Source: Oceanicella sp. SM1341
GTDB taxonomy: Bacteria > Pseudomonadota > Alphaproteobacteria > Rhodobacterales > Rhodobacteraceae
Assembly (NCBI RefSeq): GCF_003448965.1
Contig: NZ_QRGC01000033.1
Location: forward strand, 1-64,000
Length of the DNA stretch: 64,000 bases
Direction of reading: 5' to 3'
Shown: in pieces, positions 55,437 through 64,000 of the stretch
Layout of the letters: every line of letters starts with the position of its first letter
Numbering within the stretch: the first letter of the stretch is position 1
Notes under the pieces: generated by a model
What the model was told of the DNA's origin: nothing
The model's database searches: none
What the model saw: the letters and a program-made list of their open reading frames with translations, nothing else
Translations under genes and position numbers: made by a program

Positions 55437-57539
55437 ATGGCACCTGCCGTTCAGAAAATAGCCCTCAGCGCCTCGCGCGACATTCCCTTCAACAAGCTCG
55501 TTCTCTCCCAGTCCAACGTCCGGCGCCTGAAGGCCGGCGTCTCGATCGATGAACTGGCCGAGGACATCGCCCGCCGTGGTCTCCTGCAGAGCCTCAACGT
55601 CCGGCCGGTCCTCGATGACGACGGCACGGAGACCGGTATGTTCGAGATTCCCGCCGGCGGCCGCCGATATCGGGCGCTCGAACTTCTGGTGAAGGCCAAG
55701 CGCCTCAACAAGACCGCGCCGGTGCCCTGCGTGGTCCGCGAGGCCAGGACCGACATCTCGGCGGAGGAGGACTCGCTTGCCGAGAATGCTCATCGCGCTG
55801 CGCTGCACCCCCTCGACCAGTTCCGGGCTTTCAGGACTCTGCGCGATCAGGGTCTCACCGAGGAGGAGATCGCCGCGCGCTTCTTCGTCTCGACCGCCAT
55901 CGTCAAGCAGCGGCTCAAGCTCGTCACCGTCTCGGAGACGCTGCTCAATGCCTATGCCGAGGACGAGATGACCCTCGATCAGCTCATGGCCTTCACCGTC
56001 TCATCCGACCATGCGCGCCAAGAGCAGGTCTGGGAATCGGTCCAGCATAGCTGGTCGAAGGAGGCCTATCAGATCCGCCGGATGCTGACGGAGAACACCG
56101 TCCGTGCGTCTGATCGGCGGGTCCGCTTCGTCACCACCGACGCCTATGAGGCGGCCGGCGGCATCGTCCTTCGCGATCTCTTCCAGGACGACGACGGTGG
56201 CTGGATCGAGAACGTCCCGCTGCTGGAGCAGCTCGTCGCCGACAAGCTGAAGGCCGAAGCGGAGGCCATCGCCCGCGAAGGCTGGAAGTGGATCGAGGTC
56301 GCGGCCGACTTCCCCTATGGCCACACCCGGGGCCTCCGGTCGATCACCGGCACGTCCGCCGATCTGACCGAAGACGAGCGCGCCCAGCGTGAGGCGCTGC
56401 GCAACGAGCTCGACGAACTCGAAGCCGAATATGCCGAGGCCGACGAACTGCCCGACGAAGTCGATGCGCGGCTCGGCGAGATCGAGGATGCCCTCGAGGC
56501 CTTCGAAAGCCGTCCCGTCCACTACGACCCGGCCGAAATCCCGCGTGCGGGCGCCTTCGTCAGCATCCGCCACGATGGCCAGCTCTCGGTCGATCGCGGC
56601 TATGTCCGGCCCGAGGATGAAGTCGCCGTCGGCGATACCGAAGGGAACACCCACGGCGGTGAGGATGGTGCCGGTGATCCGACCGGGACAGTGCAACGCA
56701 CCGTCATCACCATCGGCGGAGAACAGTCGGGTCAGGACGATGACGAGGATGTCGTCAAGCCGCTGCCCGAGCGTCTGCTGACCGAGTTGACGGCGCACCG
56801 CACGCTTGCGCTGCGGGACGCGTTGGCGAGCAACCCGCATGTCGCGATGACTGCGCTAATCCACAAGCTTGTTCGCGATACCTTCCAGCACGTCTCGTCG
56901 ACGGGGTGCCTTGAAGCCTCGGTTCGACACATCTTCTTCTCCGTTCAGGCCGAGGATCTGAAGGACAGCGCGTCGGCCAAGGCGATCGACGAGCGCCAGG
57001 AAGCCTGGCAAGCCGATCTGCCGACCGATGACGATGCGCTCTGGGCGAAGATTGACGGTCTCGACGATGCGAGCCGTATGGCGCTTCTCGCCCATTGCGT
57101 CTCCTTCGGGGTCAATGCGCTCTACGAGAAGGCCAATCCCTATGGCGCTGGCCCGACCACGCATGGCGTGCAACAGCGCATCCACGAGGCGGACCGTCTT
57201 GCCCGTGCCGTCGGTCTCGACATGGTGGCGGTGGGCTGGCGGCCGACGGTCGACAACTATCTCGGCCGGGTCACCAAGCCGCGCATCCTCGAAGCGGTGC
57301 GCGAGGCGAAGAACGAGGCGACCGCCCAGCTCATCGACCATCTGAAGAAGGGCGACATGGCAAAAGAGGCCGAACGCCTCCTCGCCGACAGCGGCTGGCT
57401 TCCCGAGCCACTGCGCCTGGCTCCGCTCGACGCGGACGTCGCTGAGCAGCCCGACGACGAGACCGACACGCTGCCCGCGTTCCTCACCGAGGACGACGAG
57501 GCCGAAGACGAGGAGCAGCAGCCGGTCGCGGCGGAATAG
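55437..57539 (+). CDS. ParB/KorB-like protein with a long acidic C-terminal region
   Basis: 700 residues. ParB N-terminal (Srx-like) domain at about 18-130: LVLSQSNVRRLKAGVSIDELAED, then EIPAGGRRYRALELL and ENAHRAALHPLDQFRAF. KorB-like HTH at about 140-170: TEEEIAARFFVSTAIVKQRLKL. The rest (over 450 residues) is helical, acidic and not like partition ParB; it contains SAEEDS-like Glu clusters and a DDDGGWIENVP stretch. Element-encoded ParB-like nucleases and regulators of this size occur in ICEs. No parA is next to it, so a regulator or nuclease role is as likely as partition. Expressed behind leader 2. Confidence 0.88.
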   Translation: MAPAVQKIALSASRDIPFNKLVLSQSNVRRLKAGVSIDELAEDIARRGLLQSLNVRPVLDDDGTETGMFEIPAGGRRYRALELLVKAKRLNKTAPVPCVVREARTDISAEEDSLAENAHRAALHPLDQFRAFRTLRDQGLTEEEIAARFFVSTAIVKQRLKLVTVSETLLNAYAEDEMTLDQLMAFTVSSDHARQEQVWESVQHSWSKEAYQIRRMLTENTVRASDRRVRFVTTDAYEAAGGIVLRDLFQDDDGGWIENVPLLEQLVADKLKAEAEAIAREGWKWIEVAADFPYGHTRGLRSITGTSADLTEDERAQREALRNELDELEAEYAEADELPDEVDARLGEIEDALEAFESRPVHYDPAEIPRAGAFVSIRHDGQLSVDRGYVRPEDEVAVGDTEGNTHGGEDGAGDPTGTVQRTVITIGGEQSGQDDDEDVVKPLPERLLTELTAHRTLALRDALASNPHVAMTALIHKLVRDTFQHVSSTGCLEASVRHIFFSVQAEDLKDSASAKAIDERQEAWQADLPTDDDALWAKIDGLDDASRMALLAHCVSFGVNALYEKANPYGAGPTTHGVQQRIHEADRLARAVGLDMVAVGWRPTVDNYLGRVTKPRILEAVREAKNEATAQLIDHLKKGDMAKEAERLLADSGWLPEPLRLAPLDADVAEQPDDETDTLPAFLTEDDEAEDEEQQPVAAE

Positions 57540-57622
57540 CCCGCAGCCGTCACTCTTCCTGCACACCAAAACCCAACTTGCGCCCGGCCGATGTGCCGGG
57601 GTTCTCGTTTCAGGAGTCCGTC

Positions 57623-58039
57623 ATGGCCGACTATTTCACCCATTTCTCCTGCGTGCTCGACGTCGGCACACCCGACAACGCCGCCCGCGCGCTCGACCTC
57701 TACAATCGCCTGTGCGAGGAAAACGCATCGGAAGATCCGCCCTCGGAAGGGTTCGATCTTTCCATCGTTCCCGAACATGGCGGCACCAGCCTCTGGATAC
57801 GCGACGATGTCACCGGCGACCCGGAGCATGTCATCCAGTTCGTCAAACGCTGCGCTGCCGCATTCGGCCTCACCGGGCTGTGGGGCTTCCAATACGCCAA
57901 CACCTGCTCGCGCCCGCATCTCGATGCGTTCGGCGGCGGGGCTCACGTTCTCGATCTCGCCACCGGCGAGACCGTGGCGTGGACCTACACCGGAGGCTGG
58001 CTTGCCGAGGTGCTCGACGGAGGTGATCCTGATGCCTGA
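57623..58039 (+). CDS. Uncharacterised element protein
   Basis: 138 residues from ATG 57623 with CAGGAG. MADYFTHFSCVLDVGTPDNA, then an acidic helix, then SIVPEHGGTSLWIRDDVTGDPEHV, WGFQYANTCSRPHLDAFGGG and TGGWLAEVLDGGDPDA. The segment with Gly-Gly and Trp residues looks like a compact alpha/beta protein; no domain known to me. The next gene's ATG (58032) lies inside its last codons. Probably part of the ParB-to-helicase transcript, as no terminator was seen. Confidence 0.72.
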   Translation: MADYFTHFSCVLDVGTPDNAARALDLYNRLCEENASEDPPSEGFDLSIVPEHGGTSLWIRDDVTGDPEHVIQFVKRCAAAFGLTGLWGFQYANTCSRPHLDAFGGGAHVLDLATGETVAWTYTGGWLAEVLDGGDPDA

Positions 58040-58676
58040 GATCATCGAAACCACCGTCTATCGGCTCGATGAGCTCTCGGACGCCGCCAAAGACGCGGCC
58101 CGCGCCTGGTATCGGCAGACTGGCTTCGACCATGACTGGTTCGAGTTCGTCTTTGACGACTTCGAGCGCATCTGTGCCATCCTCGGCGTCAAACTGCGCA
58201 CCGTGCCGGCCCGCCTCTACGGCGGTGGCACAAGGCAAAAACCCTGCATCTTCTTTTCCGGGTTCTGGAGCCAGGGCGACGGGGCGTGCTTCGAGGGACG
58301 CTATCGCTATGCCAGCGCCGCACCCCGCAAGATTCGGGGCTATGCGCCGAAGGATGACGAGTTGCACCGGATCGCCGATGCCCTGCAGGCGATCCAGCGG
58401 CGCAACTTCTACCAGCTCCATGCTGGTATCGTTCATAGTGACCGCTACTACCATGAATATTGCATGGCGATCGCGGTCGAACGCGATAGCCCAACCTGGC
58501 AGGACATGACGGCTGATGCGGAAGATGCCGTGATCGAGCCGCTTCGTGACCTCGCGCGTTGGCTCTATCGCCACCTCGAACGCGAATATGAGTATCTGAC
58601 CTCGGACGCGGCCGTCGACGAAACCATTGCCGCGAACGAATACACCTTCACCGAGAGTGGACGTCGGTTCGGATAG
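58032..58676 (+). CDS. Uncharacterised element protein
   Basis: 214 residues. Begins MPEIIETTVYRLDELSDAAKDAARAWYRQ (a helical, acidic N-terminus), then ILGVKLRTVPARLYGGGTRQKP, a mixed central part with Tyr and Trp residues (FFSGFWSQGDGACFEGRYRYA), and LYRHLEREYEYLTSDAAVDE near the end. Similar proteins in ICEs are sometimes annotated antitoxin-related, but no toxin is paired here and no TA domain is visible. Starts 8 bp inside the preceding gene. Function unknown. Confidence 0.72.
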   Translation: MPEIIETTVYRLDELSDAAKDAARAWYRQTGFDHDWFEFVFDDFERICAILGVKLRTVPARLYGGGTRQKPCIFFSGFWSQGDGACFEGRYRYASAAPRKIRGYAPKDDELHRIADALQAIQRRNFYQLHAGIVHSDRYYHEYCMAIAVERDSPTWQDMTADAEDAVIEPLRDLARWLYRHLEREYEYLTSDAAVDETIAANEYTFTESGRRFG

Positions 58677-58713
58677 TCGAGGAGTTCGACCTCCCCTGAG
58701 AGGGAGAGGGGGG

Positions 58714-58770
58714 CCGTGACGGGTTTGAGCCCGTCCGGAGGAGAGAGAGCACCGGACCGGCTCGTCCGTC
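58714..58770 (+). ncRNA. Structured leader 3 (methylase-helicase gene)
   Basis: Opens with the same CCGTGACGGGTTTGAG. Outer GACGG (58718-58722) with CCGTC (58766-58770). Inner arm GAGCC (58727-58731), C, GTCCGG (58733-58738), loop, CCGGAC (58752-58757), C, GGCTC (58759-58763): eleven pairs around one C-C mismatch and a purine-rich 13-nt loop. No AGAGG pentaloop, and ATG is 26 nt beyond, so this is a divergent member. Confidence 0.6.
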
Positions 58771-58795
58771 TTCCGCTCTCCTTAAGGTTCTCACC

Positions 58796-61700
58796 ATGAC
58801 CAATACTTCCGCTCGCGCCGCCGCTCCGGTCGCGCCGCTCCCGCTAGCCTCCGATACCCGACCTGCTTCGGTCATCCTTGCCGCCGCAGAACAGCTTCTC
58901 CTACATCTCGAAAAGGGCGGGCCCATCGATGCCGCGACATTGCGCGCGGCGATGGAGTCTGCCTTCGGCGCCTCCGATGCCACCGGCGCCTGGGACTGGA
59001 AAACCGCCTACGACGCCTGCGAGGCGGCGACCGTCCTTTTTCTGCGCAAATACGGAAAGGCGCTTTTCCGCAAAGCAGGTTCTCCGGCTCCGCGGCTTTC
59101 CGCCGTCTCGAAGATTGCCGCGCTCCTTCCGACCCATACCCGCCGGTCCGAGGAAGCCCAGAGCTTCCAGCAGTTCTCGACCCCGATCCCGCTCGGCCTC
59201 GTCGCGGCCCATGCCGCCGCCGTCACCGCGGCGGATCGCGTTCTCGAACCCTCGGCCGGGACCGGGCTCCTCGCCATTCTGGCCGAGATCGCCGGCGGCT
59301 CGCTCGCCGTCAACGAACTGGCTGAAGCGCGCGCCGACCTGCTCACCTCCCTCTTTCCGGCAGCGGATATCACCCGCTTCGACGCCGCGCAGATCCACGA
59401 CCATCTCGATCCGGCGCTGATCCCGAGCGTGGTGCTGATGAACCCGCCATTCTCGGTCATGGCCAATGTCGAGGGCCGCGTCGCCGATGCCGCCTTCCGC
59501 CACATCGCATCGGCGCTGGCGCGCCTTGCGCCCGGCGGGCGGCTGGTGACGATCACCGCCGCCAGCTTCGCGCCAGATAATCCGGCCTGGGCGCCATCCT
59601 TCGCGCGCCTGCAGGAACGCGGCCGTGTCGTCTTCTCCGCCGCGATCGACGGCTCGGCTTACGCCAAGCACGGCACGACGATCTCCACCCGACTGACCGT
59701 CATCGACAAGGTTCCCGCCGATGATCCGACAGCATTTCCCGCATCGCCGGGTGTCGCGCCGGACACTGCGGCATTGCTGGCCTGGGTCGACGAGCGCCTG
59801 CCGGAGCGACTTCCCGTCGATCCTCCGGTGGCGGTGCCTGTGCCAGCGACCCCGACCCCTGGCAGCGTGCGCGGCTATCTGAACCGCGCCGCCAAGACCA
59901 CGTCGCCCGCGCCGACGGCCGATCCCGAGGCACAGCCGCTCGCCTATGAAGCCATCGAGTCGCAGTCCGGTGACACCGCACGGCTCTCGGACGCGATCTA
60001 CGAGGAATACGGGCTTCAGGCGATCCGCATTCCCGACGCGCAGCCCCATCCGACGAAGCTGGTACAGTCGGCTGCGATGGCGTCCGTCGCCCCACCCAAG
60101 CCGAGCTATCGGCCGCGTCTGCCGGTCAATATCGGCGAGTTGCTGTCCGGGGCGCAGCTCGAAACCGTCATCTATGCCGGCGAGGCCCATTCCGACCATC
60201 TCGCCGGAACCTGGGCGGTCGACGCCACCTTCGATGTCGTGTCCGCTGCGGCCGAAGACGCACAGAACGCGATCCGCTTCCGCCGCGGCTTCATGATCGG
60301 CGACGGCACCGGCGTCGGCAAGGGCCGCCAGTCGGCCGCGATCATCCTCGACAACTGGCTTCAGGGCCGCCGCAAGGCGGTCTGGATCTCCAAGTCCGAC
60401 AAGCTGCTCGAGGACGCGCAACGCGACTGGTCGGCGCTCGGGATGGAGCGACTGCTGGTCACGCCCTTGTCGCGTTTCCCGCAGGGCAAGCCGGTCGCGC
60501 TGGCGGAAGGCATCCTATTTACGACCTACGCCACACTACGGTCCGATGACCGCGGCGAAGGGGTTTCGCGCGTCAAGCAGATCGTCGAATGGTTGGGCTC
60601 CGACTTCGATGGGGTGATCATTTTCGACGAGGCGCACGCGATGCAGAACGCCGGTGGCGGCAAGGGAGAACGCGGCGATGTCGCAGCCAGCCAGCAGGGC
60701 CGCGCGGGCCTGCGCCTGCAGCACGCGCTGCCGGATGCGCGCATCGTCTATGTCTCCGCGACCGGCGCCACCACGGTCCACAATCTCGCCTATGCCCAGC
60801 GGCTCGGCCTCTGGGGCGGCGAGGAGTTTCCCTTCGCGACACGCGCCGAATTCGTCGAAGCGATTGAAGCTGGCGGTGTCGCCGCGATGGAGGTCCTCGC
60901 CCGCGACCTCAGGGCGCTCGGTCTCTACACCGCCCGCTCGCTCAGTTTCGACGGTGTCGAATACGAACTGGTCGAGCACGAACTGACCCCCGAGCAGACT
61001 CGCATCTATGACGCCTATGCCGGCGCCTTCGCCATCATCCATAACAACCTCGATGCGGCGATGGAGGCGGCCAACATCACCGGCGGTGACGGGACGCTCA
61101 ACCGGCAGGCAAAATCCGCGGCGCGCTCGGCTTTTGAGTCCGCCAAGCAGCGTTTCTTCGGGCACCTGCTCACCAGCATGAAGACCCCGACGCTGCTCCG
61201 CTCGATCGCCGCCGATCTGGAGGCGGGCCATTCGGCGGTCGTCCAGATCGTCTCGACTGGCGAGGCGCTGATGGAACGCCGCCTGGCGGAGCTGCCGACC
61301 GAGGAATGGAACGACGTCCGGGTGGACATCACGCCGAGGGAATATGTCCTGGACTATCTTGCCCATTCCTTCCCGGTGCAGCTCTACGAGCCGTTCACCG
61401 ACAGCGAGGGCAATCTGTCGTCACGCCCGGTCTATCGCGATGGGCAGCCGGTCGAGAGCCGTGAGGCGGTCACCCGCCGCGATGACCTGATCGCCAGGCT
61501 CGCCAGCCTGTCGCCCGTTCCCGGCGCGCTCGACCAGCTCGTGCAGCATTTCGGCACCGACATGGTCGCCGAAGTCACCGGGCGCTCGCGCCGCATCGTC
61601 AGCAAGCGCAATTCCGGCGGCATGGATCGTCTTGCCGTCGAGACCCGCGCCGCCGCCGCCAATCTGGCGGAGACCCAGGCCTTCATGGACGATACCAAGC

Positions 61701-63136
61701 GCGTCCTGATCTTCTCGGATGCCGGCGGAACCGGCCGCAGCTACCACGCCGACCTTTCGGCGCGGAACACTCGGCGGCGCGTCCACTATCTGCTCGAACC
61801 GGGCTGGAAGGCCGATGCCGCCATACAGGGGCTCGGCCGCACGCACCGCACCAACCAGGCGCAGCCGCCGCTCTTCCGTCCGGTTGCGACCAACGTCAAG
61901 GCGGAGAAGCGCTTCCTTTCCACCATCGCCCGCCGTCTCGACACGCTGGGCGCGATCACCCGCGGACAGCGCCAGACCGGCGGTCAGGGCCTGTTCCGGC
62001 CCGAGGACAATCTGGAAAGCGCCTATGCCCGCGATGCGCTGCGTCAGCTCTATCTCCTGATCGTGCGCGGCAAGGTCGAGGGCTGCTCGCTCGATCGGTT
62101 CGAGACCGCCACCGGCCTGAAGCTGGTGGACGCCAATGGCATCAAGGACGACCTGCCGCCCATCACCACCTTCCTCAACCGCCTGCTGGCGCTCACCATC
62201 GAGCTTCAGGGCATCCTGTTCACCGCCTTCGAGCAATTGCTCAACGCCAAGATCGAGGGCGCCGTCGCGAGCGGCACTTATGACGTCGGGCTCGAGACGC
62301 TGACGGCCGAGCGGTTCACCGTCACCGGGTGCGAGACCATCTACACCCATCCGGGCACCGGCGCGGAAACCCGGCTGCTCACGATCACGCAGCGCGACCG
62401 TAACCGTCCGCTCTCGCTTGCCGACGTCTTGGATCATCTCGACGATCCGCGTGCGCGGCTTCTGATCAACGAACGCTCGGGTCGGGCCGCGGTCCAGATC
62501 CCCACGACCAGCGTCATGCTCGACGATGGAGAGGTGGAACGCCGCGTCCGTCTCGTCCGCCCGATGGAGGCCCACAACCTCCCCGTCAAGATGATGGGCG
62601 AGACCCATTGGATGGAGGCTGATCGCGGGGCGTTCGCTGCCGCCTGGGAGAACGAAGTTGCGGAGGTGCCGGCGTTTTCCGAGAGCACCATCCACGTCGT
62701 GACCGGCCTGTTGCTGCCGATCTGGAAGCGCCTGCCCAACGACTCCACCCGTGTCTACCGGCTCCAGACTGATGACGGCGAGCGCATCATCGGCCGCAAG
62801 GTCCCGCCTGCCTGGGCGGCCGCGGCGGCCGCGACCGGCAGCACGACCATTTCCGCGAATGACGCCTTCACCGCGCTGATGGACGGACGCACGATCCTCG
62901 ACCTTACCGAAGGGCTTCAGCTTCGCCGCAGCCGCGTCATGGGCGCCAACCGCATCGAGCTCTCCGGCTTCTCCGACACGATGCGCGAGCGGCTCACCGC
63001 CTATGGTCTCTTCCACGAGATCATCTCATGGAAGCTCAGGATGTTCGTCCCTGTCGACGCCTCCGGTCCGGTGGTCCTCGGCCGCGTGCTCGATCGCTTC
63101 CCGGTCGAGCGCATCGGCGAGCGGGAGGCAGCGTGA
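58796..63136 (+). CDS. Methyltransferase-helicase fusion, strawberry notch family
   Basis: 1446 residues. First third: N6-adenine-methylase-like domain with SAM motif LEPSAGTGLLAIL (about 151-157) and catalytic VLMNPPFS (216-220). Middle: strawberry notch SF2 helicase with Walker A GDGTGVGKGRQ (502-511), DEAH (611-614), GATTVHNLAYAQRLGLW, and motif VI-like QGLGRTHRTNQ. A long C-terminal region ends EIISWKLRMFVPVDA. The fusion is known from plasmids and ICEs of alphaproteobacteria, function unknown. It could methylate incoming or replicating DNA while remodelling it. Leader 3 precedes it. Stop overlaps the next start (TGATG). Confidence 0.9.
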   Translation: MTNTSARAAAPVAPLPLASDTRPASVILAAAEQLLLHLEKGGPIDAATLRAAMESAFGASDATGAWDWKTAYDACEAATVLFLRKYGKALFRKAGSPAPRLSAVSKIAALLPTHTRRSEEAQSFQQFSTPIPLGLVAAHAAAVTAADRVLEPSAGTGLLAILAEIAGGSLAVNELAEARADLLTSLFPAADITRFDAAQIHDHLDPALIPSVVLMNPPFSVMANVEGRVADAAFRHIASALARLAPGGRLVTITAASFAPDNPAWAPSFARLQERGRVVFSAAIDGSAYAKHGTTISTRLTVIDKVPADDPTAFPASPGVAPDTAALLAWVDERLPERLPVDPPVAVPVPATPTPGSVRGYLNRAAKTTSPAPTADPEAQPLAYEAIESQSGDTARLSDAIYEEYGLQAIRIPDAQPHPTKLVQSAAMASVAPPKPSYRPRLPVNIGELLSGAQLETVIYAGEAHSDHLAGTWAVDATFDVVSAAAEDAQNAIRFRRGFMIGDGTGVGKGRQSAAIILDNWLQGRRKAVWISKSDKLLEDAQRDWSALGMERLLVTPLSRFPQGKPVALAEGILFTTYATLRSDDRGEGVSRVKQIVEWLGSDFDGVIIFDEAHAMQNAGGGKGERGDVAASQQGRAGLRLQHALPDARIVYVSATGATTVHNLAYAQRLGLWGGEEFPFATRAEFVEAIEAGGVAAMEVLARDLRALGLYTARSLSFDGVEYELVEHELTPEQTRIYDAYAGAFAIIHNNLDAAMEAANITGGDGTLNRQAKSAARSAFESAKQRFFGHLLTSMKTPTLLRSIAADLEAGHSAVVQIVSTGEALMERRLAELPTEEWNDVRVDITPREYVLDYLAHSFPVQLYEPFTDSEGNLSSRPVYRDGQPVESREAVTRRDDLIARLASLSPVPGALDQLVQHFGTDMVAEVTGRSRRIVSKRNSGGMDRLAVETRAAAANLAETQAFMDDTKRVLIFSDAGGTGRSYHADLSARNTRRRVHYLLEPGWKADAAIQGLGRTHRTNQAQPPLFRPVATNVKAEKRFLSTIARRLDTLGAITRGQRQTGGQGLFRPEDNLESAYARDALRQLYLLIVRGKVEGCSLDRFETATGLKLVDANGIKDDLPPITTFLNRLLALTIELQGILFTAFEQLLNAKIEGAVASGTYDVGLETLTAERFTVTGCETIYTHPGTGAETRLLTITQRDRNRPLSLADVLDHLDDPRARLLINERSGRAAVQIPTTSVMLDDGEVERRVRLVRPMEAHNLPVKMMGETHWMEADRGAFAAAWENEVAEVPAFSESTIHVVTGLLLPIWKRLPNDSTRVYRLQTDDGERIIGRKVPPAWAAAAAATGSTTISANDAFTALMDGRTILDLTEGLQLRRSRVMGANRIELSGFSDTMRERLTAYGLFHEIISWKLRMFVPVDASGPVVLGRVLDRFPVERIGEREAA

Positions 63137-64000
63137 TGGCTCAGGATGCCTCCGAACTGGCAACCCGTCTCGGCCGGCAGGCCGAGGCGGTCTGCCGCGA
63201 ATATCTGCCCAGCGGCCGGCGCGAGGGCCGCTACTGGATGGTGGGCGATGTTCGCAACACGCCGGGGCGCTCGATGTTCGTGCGCCTGACCGGCCCCGAA
63301 TCCGGCAAGGGTGCAGCGGGCAAATGGACCGATGCCGCCACGTCCGAACATGGCGACCTTCTCGATGTCATACGCGAGAGCTGCGGCCTGATCGACTTCA
63401 GGGAGGTCGCCGAAGAGGCGCGGCGGTTTCTCAGTCTGCCGCATCCCGAACCGGAACCCGCGGGCCACAACGCTCGGCAGACACCCACACCAACGGGTTC
63501 GCCACTCGCGGCGAAGCGGCTGTTTTCGATGGCGCAGCCGATCGCGGGCACGCTCGCGGAATCGTATTTGCGCAATCGCGGCATTACGGTTTTGGACGGA
63601 ACCGGATCGCTGCGCTTCCATCCGCGCTGCTACTACCGACCCGACGAGCATGCGCCGACCGAGACCTGGCCGGCCCTGATTGCGTCCGTCACGGATCTCG
63701 ATGGCCACCAGACCGGCGCTCACCGGACCTGGCTCGATCCCGGCGGCTTCAGCGAGGCGACGCTCGGCAAGGCGCCGATCGAGACACCGCGCCGGGCGAT
63801 GGGCGACCTGCTCGGCCATGCGGTCCGCTTCGGTATGGCCGGTGAGGTGCTGGCGGCCGGCGAAGGCATAGAAACCGTGCTGTCGCCCCGTATGGTGCTG
63901 CCCCATATGCCGATGCTCGCGGCGCTCTCGGCGGTTCATCTCGCAGCCATTGCGTTTCCGGCGGACCTGCGGCGTCTCTACGTGTTGCGAGATCGCGACC
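63136..64000 (+). CDS. Toprim domain (DUF7146) primase-like protein, 3' end outside window
   Basis: 288 residues visible. N-terminal part resembles the CHC2-like/VapE primase region without clear zinc Cys (SCGLIDFREVAEEARRFL, then ESYLRNRGITVLDGTGSLRFHP). Late in the window VLAAGEGIETVLSPRM is the Toprim Glu motif, with LYVLRDRD the start of the DxD. Such proteins prime or regulate replication of plasmids and ICEs. Translationally coupled to the methylase-helicase (TGATG). Its C-terminus continues past 64000. Confidence 0.85.
   Translation, partial: MAQDASELATRLGRQAEAVCREYLPSGRREGRYWMVGDVRNTPGRSMFVRLTGPESGKGAAGKWTDAATSEHGDLLDVIRESCGLIDFREVAEEARRFLSLPHPEPEPAGHNARQTPTPTGSPLAAKRLFSMAQPIAGTLAESYLRNRGITVLDGTGSLRFHPRCYYRPDEHAPTETWPALIASVTDLDGHQTGAHRTWLDPGGFSEATLGKAPIETPRRAMGDLLGHAVRFGMAGEVLAAGEGIETVLSPRMVLPHMPMLAALSAVHLAAIAFPADLRRLYVLRDRD

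Larger units (their letters stand above)
53195..64000. mobile_element. Left end of an integrated element (ICE or integrative plasmid) in radC
   Basis: From the radC break to the window edge the DNA is visibly less GC-rich and carries only plasmid/ICE-type genes: excisionase-like HTH, ArdC, DUF2958, ParB-like, strawberry notch-type methylase-helicase and Toprim protein. No integrase, relaxase or type IV secretion gene is in view, so the right end and mobility class are unknown. Confidence 0.82.

Noticed and set aside
58032-58676. Antitoxin of a toxin-antitoxin pair
   Set aside because: No toxin gene adjoins it and no antitoxin DNA-binding domain is visible.

Overview
The window looks like chromosomal DNA of a high-GC alphaproteobacterium, most likely of the Rhodobacterales (Paracoccaceae). 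The evidence is the gene set (UbiK, ELM1-like protein, DUF1467 next to methylmalonyl-CoA epimerase, PrsA/SecA pair, aerobic cobalamin genes with CobC/CobD, form II CoxL proteins), the very GC-rich codon use, tight ATGA/TGATG overlaps, and intrinsic terminators that often lack long T tracts. No rRNA, tRNA, CRISPR or insertion-sequence transposase was recognised.

Layout, 1-53 kb (host backbone). 1-3.0 kb: cca (partial), a NUDIX CoA pyrophosphatase, an HpaI-type aldolase and ubiK, all on the minus strand. 3.2-7.1 kb: the coupled genes lgt, a MidA-like methyltransferase and pgeF, then an M24-fold hydrolase. 7.1-11.2 kb: Lrp regulator, ELM1-like protein, trxB, maiA and a VOC protein. 11.3-13.6 kb: an orphan molybdenum hydroxylase large subunit (form II CoxL), followed by a 15-copy heptanucleotide tract. 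14.2-20.8 kb: a lipoprotein, a secreted protein and cobalamin genes (cobQ; cobD, cobC and a DUF1636 protein). 21-26.7 kb: DUF1800/DUF1501 pair, GNAT, nitroreductase, EI24 protein and a lipoprotein alpha/beta hydrolase. 27-28.2 kb: small secreted protein, DUF1467, mce, and a 27-bp palindromic array. 29.3-34.2 kb: a complete CoxS-CoxL-CoxM set plus a quinone reductase. 34.3-39.9 kb: a lipoprotein, a degenerate glucose-6-phosphate isomerase homologue, MarR, nitrilase, grxC, comF and an NDUFAF5-like protein. 40-47.5 kb: hemH, mutT, argJ, a parvulin and secA. 47.7-52.6 kb: a GFA-family protein, a third CoxL paralogue and a large OmpA-domain protein.

At about 53.19 kb the backbone stops inside radC. 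Only the last 57 codons of RadC remain, and the DNA turns abruptly AT-rich. From there to the right edge lies one end of an integrated mobile element, probably an ICE or integrative plasmid. It carries an excisionase-like HTH protein, ArdC (anti-restriction zincin), DUF2958, a ParB/KorB-like protein, two uncharacterised proteins, a 1446-residue methyltransferase-helicase fusion of the strawberry notch type, and a Toprim primase-like protein that runs off the window.

The most notable signal is that three of these element genes are each preceded by a related structured leader. In the first two the leader has a 10-bp outer stem and an 8-bp inner hairpin with the same AGAGG loop, and several inner pairs differ compensatorily. 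In both, the 3' side of the outer stem overlaps the Shine-Dalgarno sequence. The third copy keeps the GTGACGGGTTTGAG opening but has a longer inner stem. The leaders may belong to the radC RNA motif family, or be a relative of it, acting as a shared control element for early anti-restriction and replication functions.
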